A stretch of 14,206 nt of DNA from Thermoplasmatota archaeon (lineage in GTDB: Archaea > Thermoplasmatota > Thermoplasmata > GCA-020350865 > JAUVCJ01), in the NCBI GenBank assembly GCA_030595765.1, contig JAUVCJ010000036.1, positions 1 to 14,206 of the forward strand, read 5' to 3'. This document shows positions 8,601-13,666 of this stretch, piece by piece. The notes beneath the pieces were generated by a model that was given only the letters and a program-made list of their open reading frames with translations, ran no database searches and had not been told where the DNA came from. Numbering within the stretch: the stretch's first letter is position 1; each line of letters begins with the position of its first letter. A program made the translations under genes and the position numbers.

Positions 8601-8944
8601 TGAAACTTGAGGATTATCACGGAGCCTTGCAAATGTGGCCGGGGATCGAATCTGTCAATGGCCATGATCCAATGATGTTCAACCTAGCTGGTGAAGCCTA
8701 CCTCAAGACAACCGACCTGCCAAAAGCTCTGGAGGCCTTTGAACAGAGCATTGCGCTGGATCCTGAGAATCTAACAGCCCTTTTCAAGAAGGCCAACATA
8801 CTTGCGAAGCAGAACAGGCTCGATGAGGCAATTGAGCTGTTCAATCAAGTGCTATCAAAAAATCCCAATTACCCTCCGGCACTGACCAACAGGACTAGAT
8901 GCATCAACTCCAGGCTGGAGCAGGGAAGGCGCCGGAACCTGTAA
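5663..8944 (+). CDS. Membrane protein with double zinc ribbon, acidic linker, about eight TM segments and C-terminal TPR array
   Basis: The 1093-residue protein starts at ATG after GGAGAGG (5651-5657), 12 nt past the surface-protein stop, indicating co-transcription and probable translational coupling. Two zinc ribbons are visible: C15-x2-C18 with C29-x2-C32, and C45-x2-C48 with C59-x2-C62, a 30-residue duplication. A very acidic, low-complexity linker (about 65-385) contains internal repeats. About eight hydrophobic segments (391-625) form four helix-loop-helix units; three carry W-H or W-D-H in the loop (W415-H416, W547-H548, W606-D607-H608) and two carry an HEA motif (H532, H592). The remainder (about 633-1085) is a TPR solenoid of roughly eleven repeats, with clear motifs such as PEVWLSKATIEMEMGRLEDA. 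Zinc ribbons and TPRs usually mediate binding to proteins or nucleic acids. An even number of TM segments puts both ends on the same side, most likely cytoplasmic. I do not recognise a named family. Confidence 0.88.
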   Translation: MHNEEIPPEEEKWICPACEAEIPAGSPICPKCGQEFDLSGEVGICPKCEAEVVIGSAACPNCGQEFATEEDSETEAMDEDATNGLVADYGDEEYLNEEYVDDDAVADDGVQDFEEVENAETAVEFPEPVEELVQIGDEEEPTDAYLSENLEKPSDEYLSDDIDEPSVAYLSENLDEPTDAYPSDDVEGPTDEPQLEPGDSGTQEQDVEGSIEKKDDSLEEEVDHAEGETDPTEEVIMTSVTMEPEEASLVAAVVHNLSESDDQKLDDDYISIDGDDERAFVDSEEFLDDDDVAQAPIDEDDERAFVDSEDEQLLKTIDGYEPIADYEPTEERQESITTHTVGGDDNITEEIIVTETIIEEEIPQPQMEQTSAPEVLYEKFPVLNSLVRFEAPIVLILYLAALGFVMVFNFLGGSWHDNFRLYNTYLTLVAGLGLTLAFVLVLVTRPEISSGDVGSDIRKMLGILGVVVLLTAMLLLLIFGARLGEFILLLNILVVFGSLALIQLSRALSWSEVKRLAICLTGITLVLLVPVHEAFGPFKTDFTTIPWHAGNEAMIVGGLILAAAGFSTLRTKAAFLTLWLFGLMVLFLIPFHEAASILASGSYEPWDHTFAITGLVTASAGTAGFLVRRNKLGGLTKHLHAGNELFKLEDYKGALIHYDRAMDMAVSTESSMKNHVPWLAKADAYVMLGKLDQALAMYDMAVSINPRDEMLLVNRANCLAQLKRKNEALESIQKALFIKENNPEVWLSKATIEMEMGRLEDANESYQRILNQYPEHERAVLGRSRILRLLHRYPEALDLLEKSITLNPDNTAFLLDRVRVMYSAGMRDEARQILDSVLKREPKNSLAIREKSKMLMDLDQHVEAEELLQFLSIGEDDIELRLLKARNASLMGDDQRATGILEGSLAKYGEHKDVLFMLSRIQGSASRTEEGVDTLRKAVSISKPMLDNAQLAGALERFADYIKDDPTVLDARKGKMETHMKLEDYHGALQMWPGIESVNGHDPMMFNLAGEAYLKTTDLPKALEAFEQSIALDPENLTALFKKANILAKQNRLDEAIELFNQVLSKNPNYPPALTNRTRCINSRLEQGRRRNL
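6080..6223 (+). repeat. Four tandem 36-bp coding repeats in the acidic linker
   Basis: Four consecutive 12-residue units read EPTDAYLSENLE, KPSDEYLSDDID, EPSVAYLSENLD and EPTDAYPSDDVE. The consensus is [EK]P(T/S)DxYLS(E/D)(N/D), with an acidic tail. Units 1 and 3 resemble each other, as do units 2 and 4, so the higher-order block may be 72 bp. Confidence 0.9.
6476..6588 (+). repeat. Duplicated 38-bp block encoding DERAFVDSE in the acidic linker
   Basis: Two near-identical 38-bp copies at 6476-6513 and 6551-6588 encode IDGDDERAFVDSE and IDEDDERAFVDSE. They are 75 bp apart start to start, so the reading frame is kept. Confidence 0.88.
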
Positions 8945-8945
8945 A

Positions 8946-10241
8946 CTAAAGAAAGATGGTCTGATCCCGTCCTGGGCCGTAGGAGATGATCTTAACAGGC
9001 ACACCTGCGTCGTTCTGGATGAAGTTGATGTAGTTCCTCATATTTTCAGGAAGCGCATCCCATCCCTTGCTTGCCCATCCTTGCATTTCTTCTTCTGAGA
9101 TCGTGCCCCAGCCTGGCAGGATTACATAGTCCGGGCTTGACCTTCCAAGCAGATCCAGATCGTATGGGAAATACTTGGATATCTCATCGCCAAGGTTGTA
9201 GCCAACACATACCTTCAACTCATCTAAGCCATTTAGAACATCAATTTTTGTTATTACCAGGCCGGTAAGTGAGTTTAGCCTAACAGCGTGTCTAACAACC
9301 ACCATGTCCAGCCATCCGCAGCGCCTAGGTCTGCCTGTTGTTGTGCCAAATTCGTGCCCGATGTTACTCATGTGCTCCCCGACCTCGTCGTCAAGCTCGG
9401 TCAGCATCGGCCCCTCTCCCACCCTGGTCGTGTAGGCCTTGACCACACCTAATATCTCATCGATATGCTTTGGCCCAAGCCCTGAGCCACTGCACATTCC
9501 GCCACCACAGGTGTTCGAAGATGTGACAAATGGATAAGTGCCGTGGTCTATGTCCAGCATAGTTCCCTGGGCACCTTCAAGAAGTATTTTTTTCCCTTCC
9601 TTTGTTCTTGCCTCGTGGAGTAGTACAGAGGTGTCCTTGATGTAGGGTCCAAGGCGTCTTGCATAGTCCTGACATCTTTCCAGGGTTTCAGTTAGGTCTA
9701 CTTGGCCTGGTGCTTCCAGAGCCTGCAACATCCTGTTCTTTAGAGGTACCAGGAACTCCAGCTTCTCCTTCAGAAGGTCTGGCTTTAGAAGGTCGCCAGC
9801 TCTGAGGCCATAGCGATTGATCTTATCTGCATAGGTGGGGCCTATCCCCTTTTTGGTGGTGCCTATCTTGTTCTCGCTTGATTTAAGATTCTCTTCGGCA
9901 CCATCCAGAAGCCGGTTATGAGGTAGAATGAGGTGTGCCCTGTCGCTGATCGATAGGTTAAGAGCTCCAAGCCCTCTTTTGTTCAGGTCTTCCATCTCTC
10001 CGAGCAGAACTTCGGGGTCAATCACAACACCGTTTCCGATGACTGCCATCTTTTCAGGCCTGACAACGCAGGATGGCAACAGATGGAACTTGAACTCGGT
10101 ACCGTCCACCACGATGGTATGGCCAGCGTTGTTCCCGCCTTGAAATCTCACCACGATATCTGCGCGCTGAGCATAGTAATCTGTGATCTTTCCCTTGCCC
10201 TCATCTCCCCACTGGGTTCCTATTATGGCTGTTACAGACAT
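8946..10241 (-). CDS. purA: Adenylosuccinate synthetase
   Basis: PurA joins IMP and aspartate using GTP to form adenylosuccinate in AMP synthesis. The 431-residue length equals that of the bacterial enzyme, longer than the roughly 340-residue versions of Pyrococcus. The P-loop motif GDEGKGK is at 12-18 with catalytic Asp13, and NNAGHT at 37-42 with catalytic His41. Further on are GTTKKGIGPTYADK (IMP binding), EGAQGTMLDIDHGTYPFVTSS, TTTGRPRRCGWLD, and TKIDVLNGLDE, the guanine-recognition region. The ATG at 10241 is chosen because MSVTAIIGTQWGDEGKGK aligns with the family start; an in-frame extension to 10352 would translate intergenic repeats. No clear SD precedes the ATG, so a short leader or leaderless transcript is likely. 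Its stop lies one base from the stop of the convergent TPR gene. Confidence 0.97.
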   Translation of the reverse strand: MSVTAIIGTQWGDEGKGKITDYYAQRADIVVRFQGGNNAGHTIVVDGTEFKFHLLPSCVVRPEKMAVIGNGVVIDPEVLLGEMEDLNKRGLGALNLSISDRAHLILPHNRLLDGAEENLKSSENKIGTTKKGIGPTYADKINRYGLRAGDLLKPDLLKEKLEFLVPLKNRMLQALEAPGQVDLTETLERCQDYARRLGPYIKDTSVLLHEARTKEGKKILLEGAQGTMLDIDHGTYPFVTSSNTCGGGMCSGSGLGPKHIDEILGVVKAYTTRVGEGPMLTELDDEVGEHMSNIGHEFGTTTGRPRRCGWLDMVVVRHAVRLNSLTGLVITKIDVLNGLDELKVCVGYNLGDEISKYFPYDLDLLGRSSPDYVILPGWGTISEEEMQGWASKGWDALPENMRNYINFIQNDAGVPVKIISYGPGRDQTIFL

Positions 10242-10300
10242 GTAATCACGAAGACCCCAAAAGGAAGAATTGCAGATAATGTTTTGGTTGGATCGGAGCA

Positions 10301-10405
10301 AGTTTGGCTTGAGCCAATGCCAGTAATAATCGCTAAGTTCGGTTGAAGTCAATGCCAGTAATAATCGCTAAGTTCGGTTGGGGTCAATGCCAAAAATGAT
10401 TATTA
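10301..10405. repeat. 35-bp-period tandem repeat in the purA/membrane-gene divergent region
   Basis: Two identical 31-bp cores (10315-10345 and 10350-10380), each starting CAATGCCAGTAATAATCGC and ending GTTCGGTTG, are separated by 4 nt. A third partial copy begins at 10385 (CAATGCCA) and a degenerate left arm lies at 10301-10314, giving a 35-bp period. The array sits in the 186-bp gap between two divergent genes, and its right end overlaps the likely promoter of the membrane-protein gene. It could be an operator or a simple expansion. Confidence 0.9.
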
Positions 10406-10427
10406 CCCAGTAAAGGCATGTGGATGC

Positions 10428-11123
10428 GTGAATGACGACTTCCCTACTCCATCCAGGCTCCAGCCCTTTACGGTCTTCACCATGATGTTGGCGGCTCTCT
10501 CGCTATACGCTCTATGGGAGATGACCCACTGGTCTGGCTTCATGCCTGCAGCTCTGGCTATAGGTGGATTTGCATTTCTTTTCGACTTCCTGCTGGAATA
10601 TCTTGGGGTCAAGACCCTTAAGTGGAGATACCAGATGGGAAAAAGCGTAGTAGGGGTGCCCTTGCTGATACCGCTCTTCTTTCTCTTCGGCGGGATACTG
10701 GCAACCTTTGCCTTCTATATTCTCAACGCACCCGAGGTCACAAAGGCGTTGGCAGACTGTTTCCTGTTAGATGGTATCAGCCTCCTGCAGTTCATATTCC
10801 TGGCGCTTGCCGCATTTTTCCTCACTGGTTATTTTCTCAGACCAGCCAACAACTGCCTGACATTCGGGTTGCTTCCTCTGGCCTTTGCGCTTTATGTGGA
10901 GTTCAACCAGCCATGGATGCTCCTGCTCTCTCTGCTTCCTGTCTATGTTGATTACTACCTTGAGGGTAGGATGGTCAAGAAGAAAGAGATCACATACAAG
11001 GATGGCAATGCACCACTGGCTCATCTTGTTGCACTGACCTATTTCTCAACCACCCTGCTGTTGATGGGGCTAGTGGGCTACATCATGCGATATGTGTTCG
11101 ACTTTCCAGTTCGGTCTTGGTAG
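10428..11123 (+). CDS. Polytopic integral membrane protein, family not recognised
   Basis: The 231-residue protein has about six or seven hydrophobic segments, roughly at residues 14-32, 38-58, 74-98, 116-138, 141-158, 158-172 and 199-221, with short loops and no signal peptide distinct from the first segment. Notable features are the polar motif DFLLEYLGVKTLKWRY after segment 2, the motif GVPLLIPLFFLFGG in segment 3, and a basic MVKKKE loop near 183. The GVPLLIP pattern and the preceding acidic D-x3-E weakly recall the DUF422/CruF-like carotenoid membrane enzymes, but this is too slight for a name. The start is GTG at 10428. An AT-rich element (ATTATTA, 10399-10405) about 26 nt upstream suggests near-leaderless transcription; the alternative is a Met at residue 19. 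The gene stands alone, divergent from purA. Confidence 0.75.
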   Translation: MNDDFPTPSRLQPFTVFTMMLAALSLYALWEMTHWSGFMPAALAIGGFAFLFDFLLEYLGVKTLKWRYQMGKSVVGVPLLIPLFFLFGGILATFAFYILNAPEVTKALADCFLLDGISLLQFIFLALAAFFLTGYFLRPANNCLTFGLLPLAFALYVEFNQPWMLLLSLLPVYVDYYLEGRMVKKKEITYKDGNAPLAHLVALTYFSTTLLLMGLVGYIMRYVFDFPVRSW

Positions 11124-11330
11124 GCCGTCTGCGTGGAGATGTTGCCGCTGTATATTAATTGCAATTCAGGCAGGCCAAGTGCTCTGGAGTTTGCAGGAGC
11201 TATAGTGGCGCACTTACCATTTAGGACAAATGATTGCGTGTGCCACACATAATCAAGAACCTCTCCATGCGTCCTATATGTTTGGTTCTTGACTATAAAT
11301 GCGTGAAAGCTCCCAGAATTTGGTAAGCCA

Positions 11331-11341
11331 ATAATTATATT
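11331..11341 (+). promoter_or_regulatory. TATA box giving a leaderless start for the MBL-fold gene
   Basis: ATAATTATATT is centred about 28 nt before the ATG at 11365, the spacing expected from archaeal TATA box to transcription start. The message would begin at or very near the ATG, arguing against an in-frame TTG at 11341 that overlaps the box itself. Confidence 0.55.
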
Positions 11342-11364
11342 TGCAAGGCGCTATAGCCGTTTCA

Positions 11365-12102
11365 ATGAGGCTGGAGGTGCTTGGCAGTAGCAGCGCAGGT
11401 AATGCAACGCTTGTTGACGGAGGCGATGCCCTTGTACTGGTTGATGCAGGGTTAAGCACCAGGCAGATATCGCTGAGAATGGAAGCTTTGGGATACCATC
11501 TGGCCGACCTTGATGCCGTACTGATAACCCACGAGCACGGCGACCACGTAAGTGCTCTTCGTGTAATGATGAAAAAGCATCCAATACCGGTTCATGCAAA
11601 TAAAAAAACCTTTGGGGGTTTCGATAGTAGCATCATACCTACTAAGAACGAGTTCAGCACCGGATCCAGTTTCTATGTATCTTCTCTGCACATCACTGCA
11701 TTTCCTGTATCACATGGCGCAGCCGACCCTGTGGGCTTCTTCTTCAATGATGGTGAAGAAAAAGCCCTGGTAGCAACCGATAGCGGGCAGGCCACCAAGG
11801 AGCTTCTGAAACATGCCAAGGGATGCCAGACCTATGTAATTGAAAGTAACTATGACACAGAGATGCTGATGGATGGCTCCTACCCATTCTTTCTAAAGCA
11901 AAAGATCAGCGGCCCATTTGGGCACATGTCCAACGATGATTGTGGAATGCTGCTGGTGGATTCCATCGAAGATAATGACCCCAGAGTGATACTTGCCCAC
12001 CTAAGCAAGGACAATAACACCCCCCAAAAGGCGCTGGAAACTGTCAATGGGTTTCTGGAGAGAACTGGGAAGAAGGCAAGGGTCGAGGTCTGTAGCAGGT
12101 GA
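11365..12102 (+). CDS. Metallo-beta-lactamase-fold protein, WalJ/YycJ (VicX)-like
   Basis: The 245-residue protein begins MRLEVLGSSSAGN, the usual opening of this family. The metal-binding motif THEHGDH is at 55-61 (His56, His58, Asp60, His61). Later elements also match: FPVSHGAADPVGF, ATDSG, VIESNYDTEMLMDGSYPFFLKQKISG, then GHMSND and AHLSKDNNTP. This full set distinguishes the YycJ branch from generic MBL hydrolases. Bacterial WalJ members have been described as DNA 5'-3' exonucleases or modulators of the WalRK pathway; in an archaeon a nuclease role is more plausible than a two-component one, but this is inference. The start was moved from TTG 11341 to ATG 11365 because conservation begins there and the TATA box overlaps the earlier codon. 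The gene appears monocistronic. Confidence 0.9.
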   Translation: MRLEVLGSSSAGNATLVDGGDALVLVDAGLSTRQISLRMEALGYHLADLDAVLITHEHGDHVSALRVMMKKHPIPVHANKKTFGGFDSSIIPTKNEFSTGSSFYVSSLHITAFPVSHGAADPVGFFFNDGEEKALVATDSGQATKELLKHAKGCQTYVIESNYDTEMLMDGSYPFFLKQKISGPFGHMSNDDCGMLLVDSIEDNDPRVILAHLSKDNNTPQKALETVNGFLERTGKKARVEVCSR

Positions 12103-12117
12103 ATGACCTTCAGGCTT

Positions 12118-12240
12118 AGTATCCGTTCCTCCTCAATTCTAAGTATCTAGTATCAGCTCTGCCCAATTCTAAAGGTTCAGTATCCGTTCCTCCTCAATTC
12201 TAAGGATTCAGCATCAGTTCCTCCCCAATCATTAATATTC
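12118..12240. repeat. Four degenerate 31-bp tandem repeats
   Basis: Copies start at 12118, 12149, 12179 and 12210 (periods 31, 30 and 31). The shared pattern is AGTATC, then a pyrimidine-rich TTCCTCC, then CAATTCTAAG. Copies 1 and 3 are nearly identical; copy 4 has diverged at its end into ATTAATATTC, the likely TATA box of the next gene. The array fills most of the gap between the MBL-fold gene and the creatininase-family gene. Confidence 0.88.
12230..12240 (+). promoter_or_regulatory. Promoter of the creatininase-family gene
   Basis: CATTAATATTC inside the last 31-bp repeat lies about 37 nt before the TTG start. Transcription starting near 12260 would place GGTGA (12261-12265) at the very 5' end of the mRNA, 6 nt before TTG 12272. 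Confidence 0.4.
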
Positions 12241-12271
12241 TCCAATACCTTGCTCCTAGTGGTGACACAAG

Positions 12272-12982
12272 TTGTACCTGGACGAGCTAACAATGGTGGA
12301 ATTTGAGGAGTGGCTGAACCCAAGAAGCCTGATGATATTGCCGATCGGTGCAGTTGAGGAGCATGGGCCGCATTTGCCGCTTAACACCGACTCGGTACAG
12401 CCGGAGCACATAAGCGAGTTGCTAGTAGAGGCTCTGAAGGGAAAGATGGACGTATTGATCGCCCCACCTTTGCGCTATGGGTATTGCAACACAACAGCCC
12501 CTTTCCCTGGCACCATCTCGATATCAGTGGATTCGTTAAAAGCCATTGTAAAGGACATACTTTCTGAGTTCTCACGGCAGAAGATCCCAAACGTTCTGGT
12601 GCTTTCGGGTCATGCAGGTAGTGGGCACCTGGCTGCGCTACGAATGGCTGCTGGGGAGGTGGCAAAGGACACTGACATGCTGATGATGGTACTTTCCGAT
12701 TACGAGATCGTCTATGCTCTTGACAACGTGCCGGACGGTGACGGGCACGCAGGCTTCATGGAGACCTCTAGGGTGCTCGCGATTAGGCCAGACCTTGTAA
12801 AGCCAGAGCGGCCTGTGGCTCATCCGAAGATGCCTCAATTCATGATCCTTTCCAATCCTGAGGAGCATTTCAAAGAAGGGATGCGCGGGGACACCACCAA
12901 CGCCAGCGCCGAAGCCGGGCAAGGTTACAACGATCAGATCGTGGAGAAGCTGGTGGAGCTTATCGAGGAGAATTTCCTGTAG
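12272..12982 (+). CDS. Creatininase-family metal-dependent amidohydrolase, possible ArfB-type deformylase
   Basis: The 236-residue protein carries the creatininase-family metal motif GAVEEHGPHLPLNTD, with likely ligands Glu29, His31 and Asp40, followed by LSGHAGSGH (His114) and HAGFMETS (Glu164). The family includes creatininase, the archaeal FAPy deformylase ArfB of the F420/riboflavin route, and the mycofactocin protease MftE. An archaeal host makes ArfB the best guess, but the usual NGHGGN motif is replaced by SGHAGSGH, so substrate is open. The start is TTG at 12272: YLDELTMVEFEEW matches the family's opening L-x-x-L-T-x-x-E, and GGTGA sits 6 nt upstream; the alternative ATG at 12293 would remove this conserved piece. 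It has its own promoter and is followed by repeats and a T-rich tract, so it is probably monocistronic. Confidence 0.87.
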   Translation: MYLDELTMVEFEEWLNPRSLMILPIGAVEEHGPHLPLNTDSVQPEHISELLVEALKGKMDVLIAPPLRYGYCNTTAPFPGTISISVDSLKAIVKDILSEFSRQKIPNVLVLSGHAGSGHLAALRMAAGEVAKDTDMLMMVLSDYEIVYALDNVPDGDGHAGFMETSRVLAIRPDLVKPERPVAHPKMPQFMILSNPEEHFKEGMRGDTTNASAEAGQGYNDQIVEKLVELIEENFL

Positions 12983-13017
12983 TGGGGCTGATAGATAATT
13001 ATTTTGCTCGTATGCAT

Positions 13018-13097
13018 GGATTCTTGGATGCATGGAGGCTTGGACGCACGGAGGCTTGGACGCACGGAGGCATGGACGCACGGAGGCATGGATGTTT
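13018..13097. repeat. Five tandem 16-bp repeats downstream of the creatininase-family gene
   Basis: Five exactly adjoining 16-bp units lie at 13018, 13034, 13050, 13066 and 13082. The consensus is GGAGGC(T/A)TGGACGCAC. Units 2 and 3 are identical, unit 4 differs at one base, and the outer units diverge further. A 16-bp period does not preserve a reading frame, so it is not a coding repeat. Confidence 0.95.
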
Positions 13098-13130
13098 GGT
13101 TATGTCAAGGATATTTTTGCCCTGGAGGGT

Positions 13131-13153
13131 TTATTCTTTTTCTTTTCTTTTTT
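13131..13153 (+). terminator. T-rich archaeal terminator-like tract
   Basis: A nearly uninterrupted pyrimidine run (TTATTCTTTTTCTTTTC followed by TTTTTT) lies between the 16-bp repeats and the NAC promoter. Oligo-T in the non-template strand is the main intrinsic termination signal in archaea. It would end the transcript of the creatininase-family gene. No hairpin is evident. Confidence 0.5.
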
Positions 13154-13163
13154 AATATGAACA

Positions 13164-13174
13164 CCGTTAAATAT
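13164..13174 (+). promoter_or_regulatory. Promoter of the nac gene
   Basis: CCGTTAAATAT is the best TATA-like element, centred near 13171, about 45 nt before the ATG. A start near 13196 would leave about 20 nt of leader, containing the SD GGAGTGA at 13203-13209. Confidence 0.45.
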
Positions 13175-13215
13175 CCCAAATCGATATCAATGATTGCTTA
13201 TTGGAGTGAATAACC

Positions 13216-13602
13216 ATGATGCCAGGTGGACGGGGCAACCCCAAACAGATGCAGGCCATGATGAAGCGCATGGGCGTGAAGATGGATGAGATCGATGATG
13301 TAGAAGAGGTCATAATCGTTACCCTCAACAGGGAGCTGAGAATAAAGCATCCTTCAGTAAGTGTTGTTGAGGCTCAAGGCCAGAAGACCTACCAGATCGT
13401 TGGTGATGCAAAGGAATACCCCCGTAGCGATGCTCCTGCACCGTCGAGCGACTCCAAGACCACGGACGAGTATGCCATTCCTGAGGAGGACATCGACCTG
13501 GTGGTTGCTCAGACTGGAGTAAGTCCAGAACAGGCCAGAGCCGCCCTGGAAGAGTGCGATGGGGAGCTAGCCGAGGCCATCCTGAAGATAATGAGCGGTT
13601 GA
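13216..13602 (+). CDS. nac: Archaeal nascent polypeptide-associated complex protein (NAC alpha homologue)
   Basis: NAC binds ribosomes near the exit tunnel and contacts nascent chains; archaea use a homodimer of this alpha-type subunit. The 128-residue protein opens MMPGGRGNPKQMQAMMKRMGV, the archaeal NAC start, followed by EIDDVEEVII and the NAC beta-barrel up to TYQIVGDA (about 28-65). A Pro/Ser-rich, charged linker spans about 66-88. The UBA domain (about 89-127) is clear in PEEDIDLVVAQTGVSPEQARAAL and the end ELAEAILKIMSG. The start is ATG 13216, with GGAGTGA 6 nt upstream. It lies upstream of the TraB-family gene on the same strand, with a gap of 31 or 64 nt depending on that gene's start, so co-transcription is likely. 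Assignment is secure. Confidence 0.96.
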   Translation: MMPGGRGNPKQMQAMMKRMGVKMDEIDDVEEVIIVTLNRELRIKHPSVSVVEAQGQKTYQIVGDAKEYPRSDAPAPSSDSKTTDEYAIPEEDIDLVVAQTGVSPEQARAALEECDGELAEAILKIMSG

Positions 13603-13666
13603 AGGTTGTGGCCGAGAGCCAACCTCGACCAAAATGTTATTACCAACCCAGTGCCTGATACTGGGC

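Noticed and set aside
10242..10352. Upstream extension of purA
   Set aside because: The extra 37 codons translate the intergenic 35-bp repeat region and are not part of the family; MSVTAIIGTQWGDEGKGK is the normal start.
10301..10405. CRISPR array
   Set aside because: The spacing between the two identical 31-bp copies is only 4 nt and is itself similar between units. There are no spacers and no cas genes.
11139..11252. 37-codon ORF starting at ATG 11139
   Set aside because: GGAG abuts the ATG with no spacing, the product has no recognisable features, and it competes with another chance frame on the opposite strand.
13004..13213. Small plus-strand ORF across the 16-bp repeats
   Set aside because: The 16-bp unit shifts frame at every copy, no SD or family resemblance exists, and the ORF runs through the T-rich terminator and the NAC promoter.
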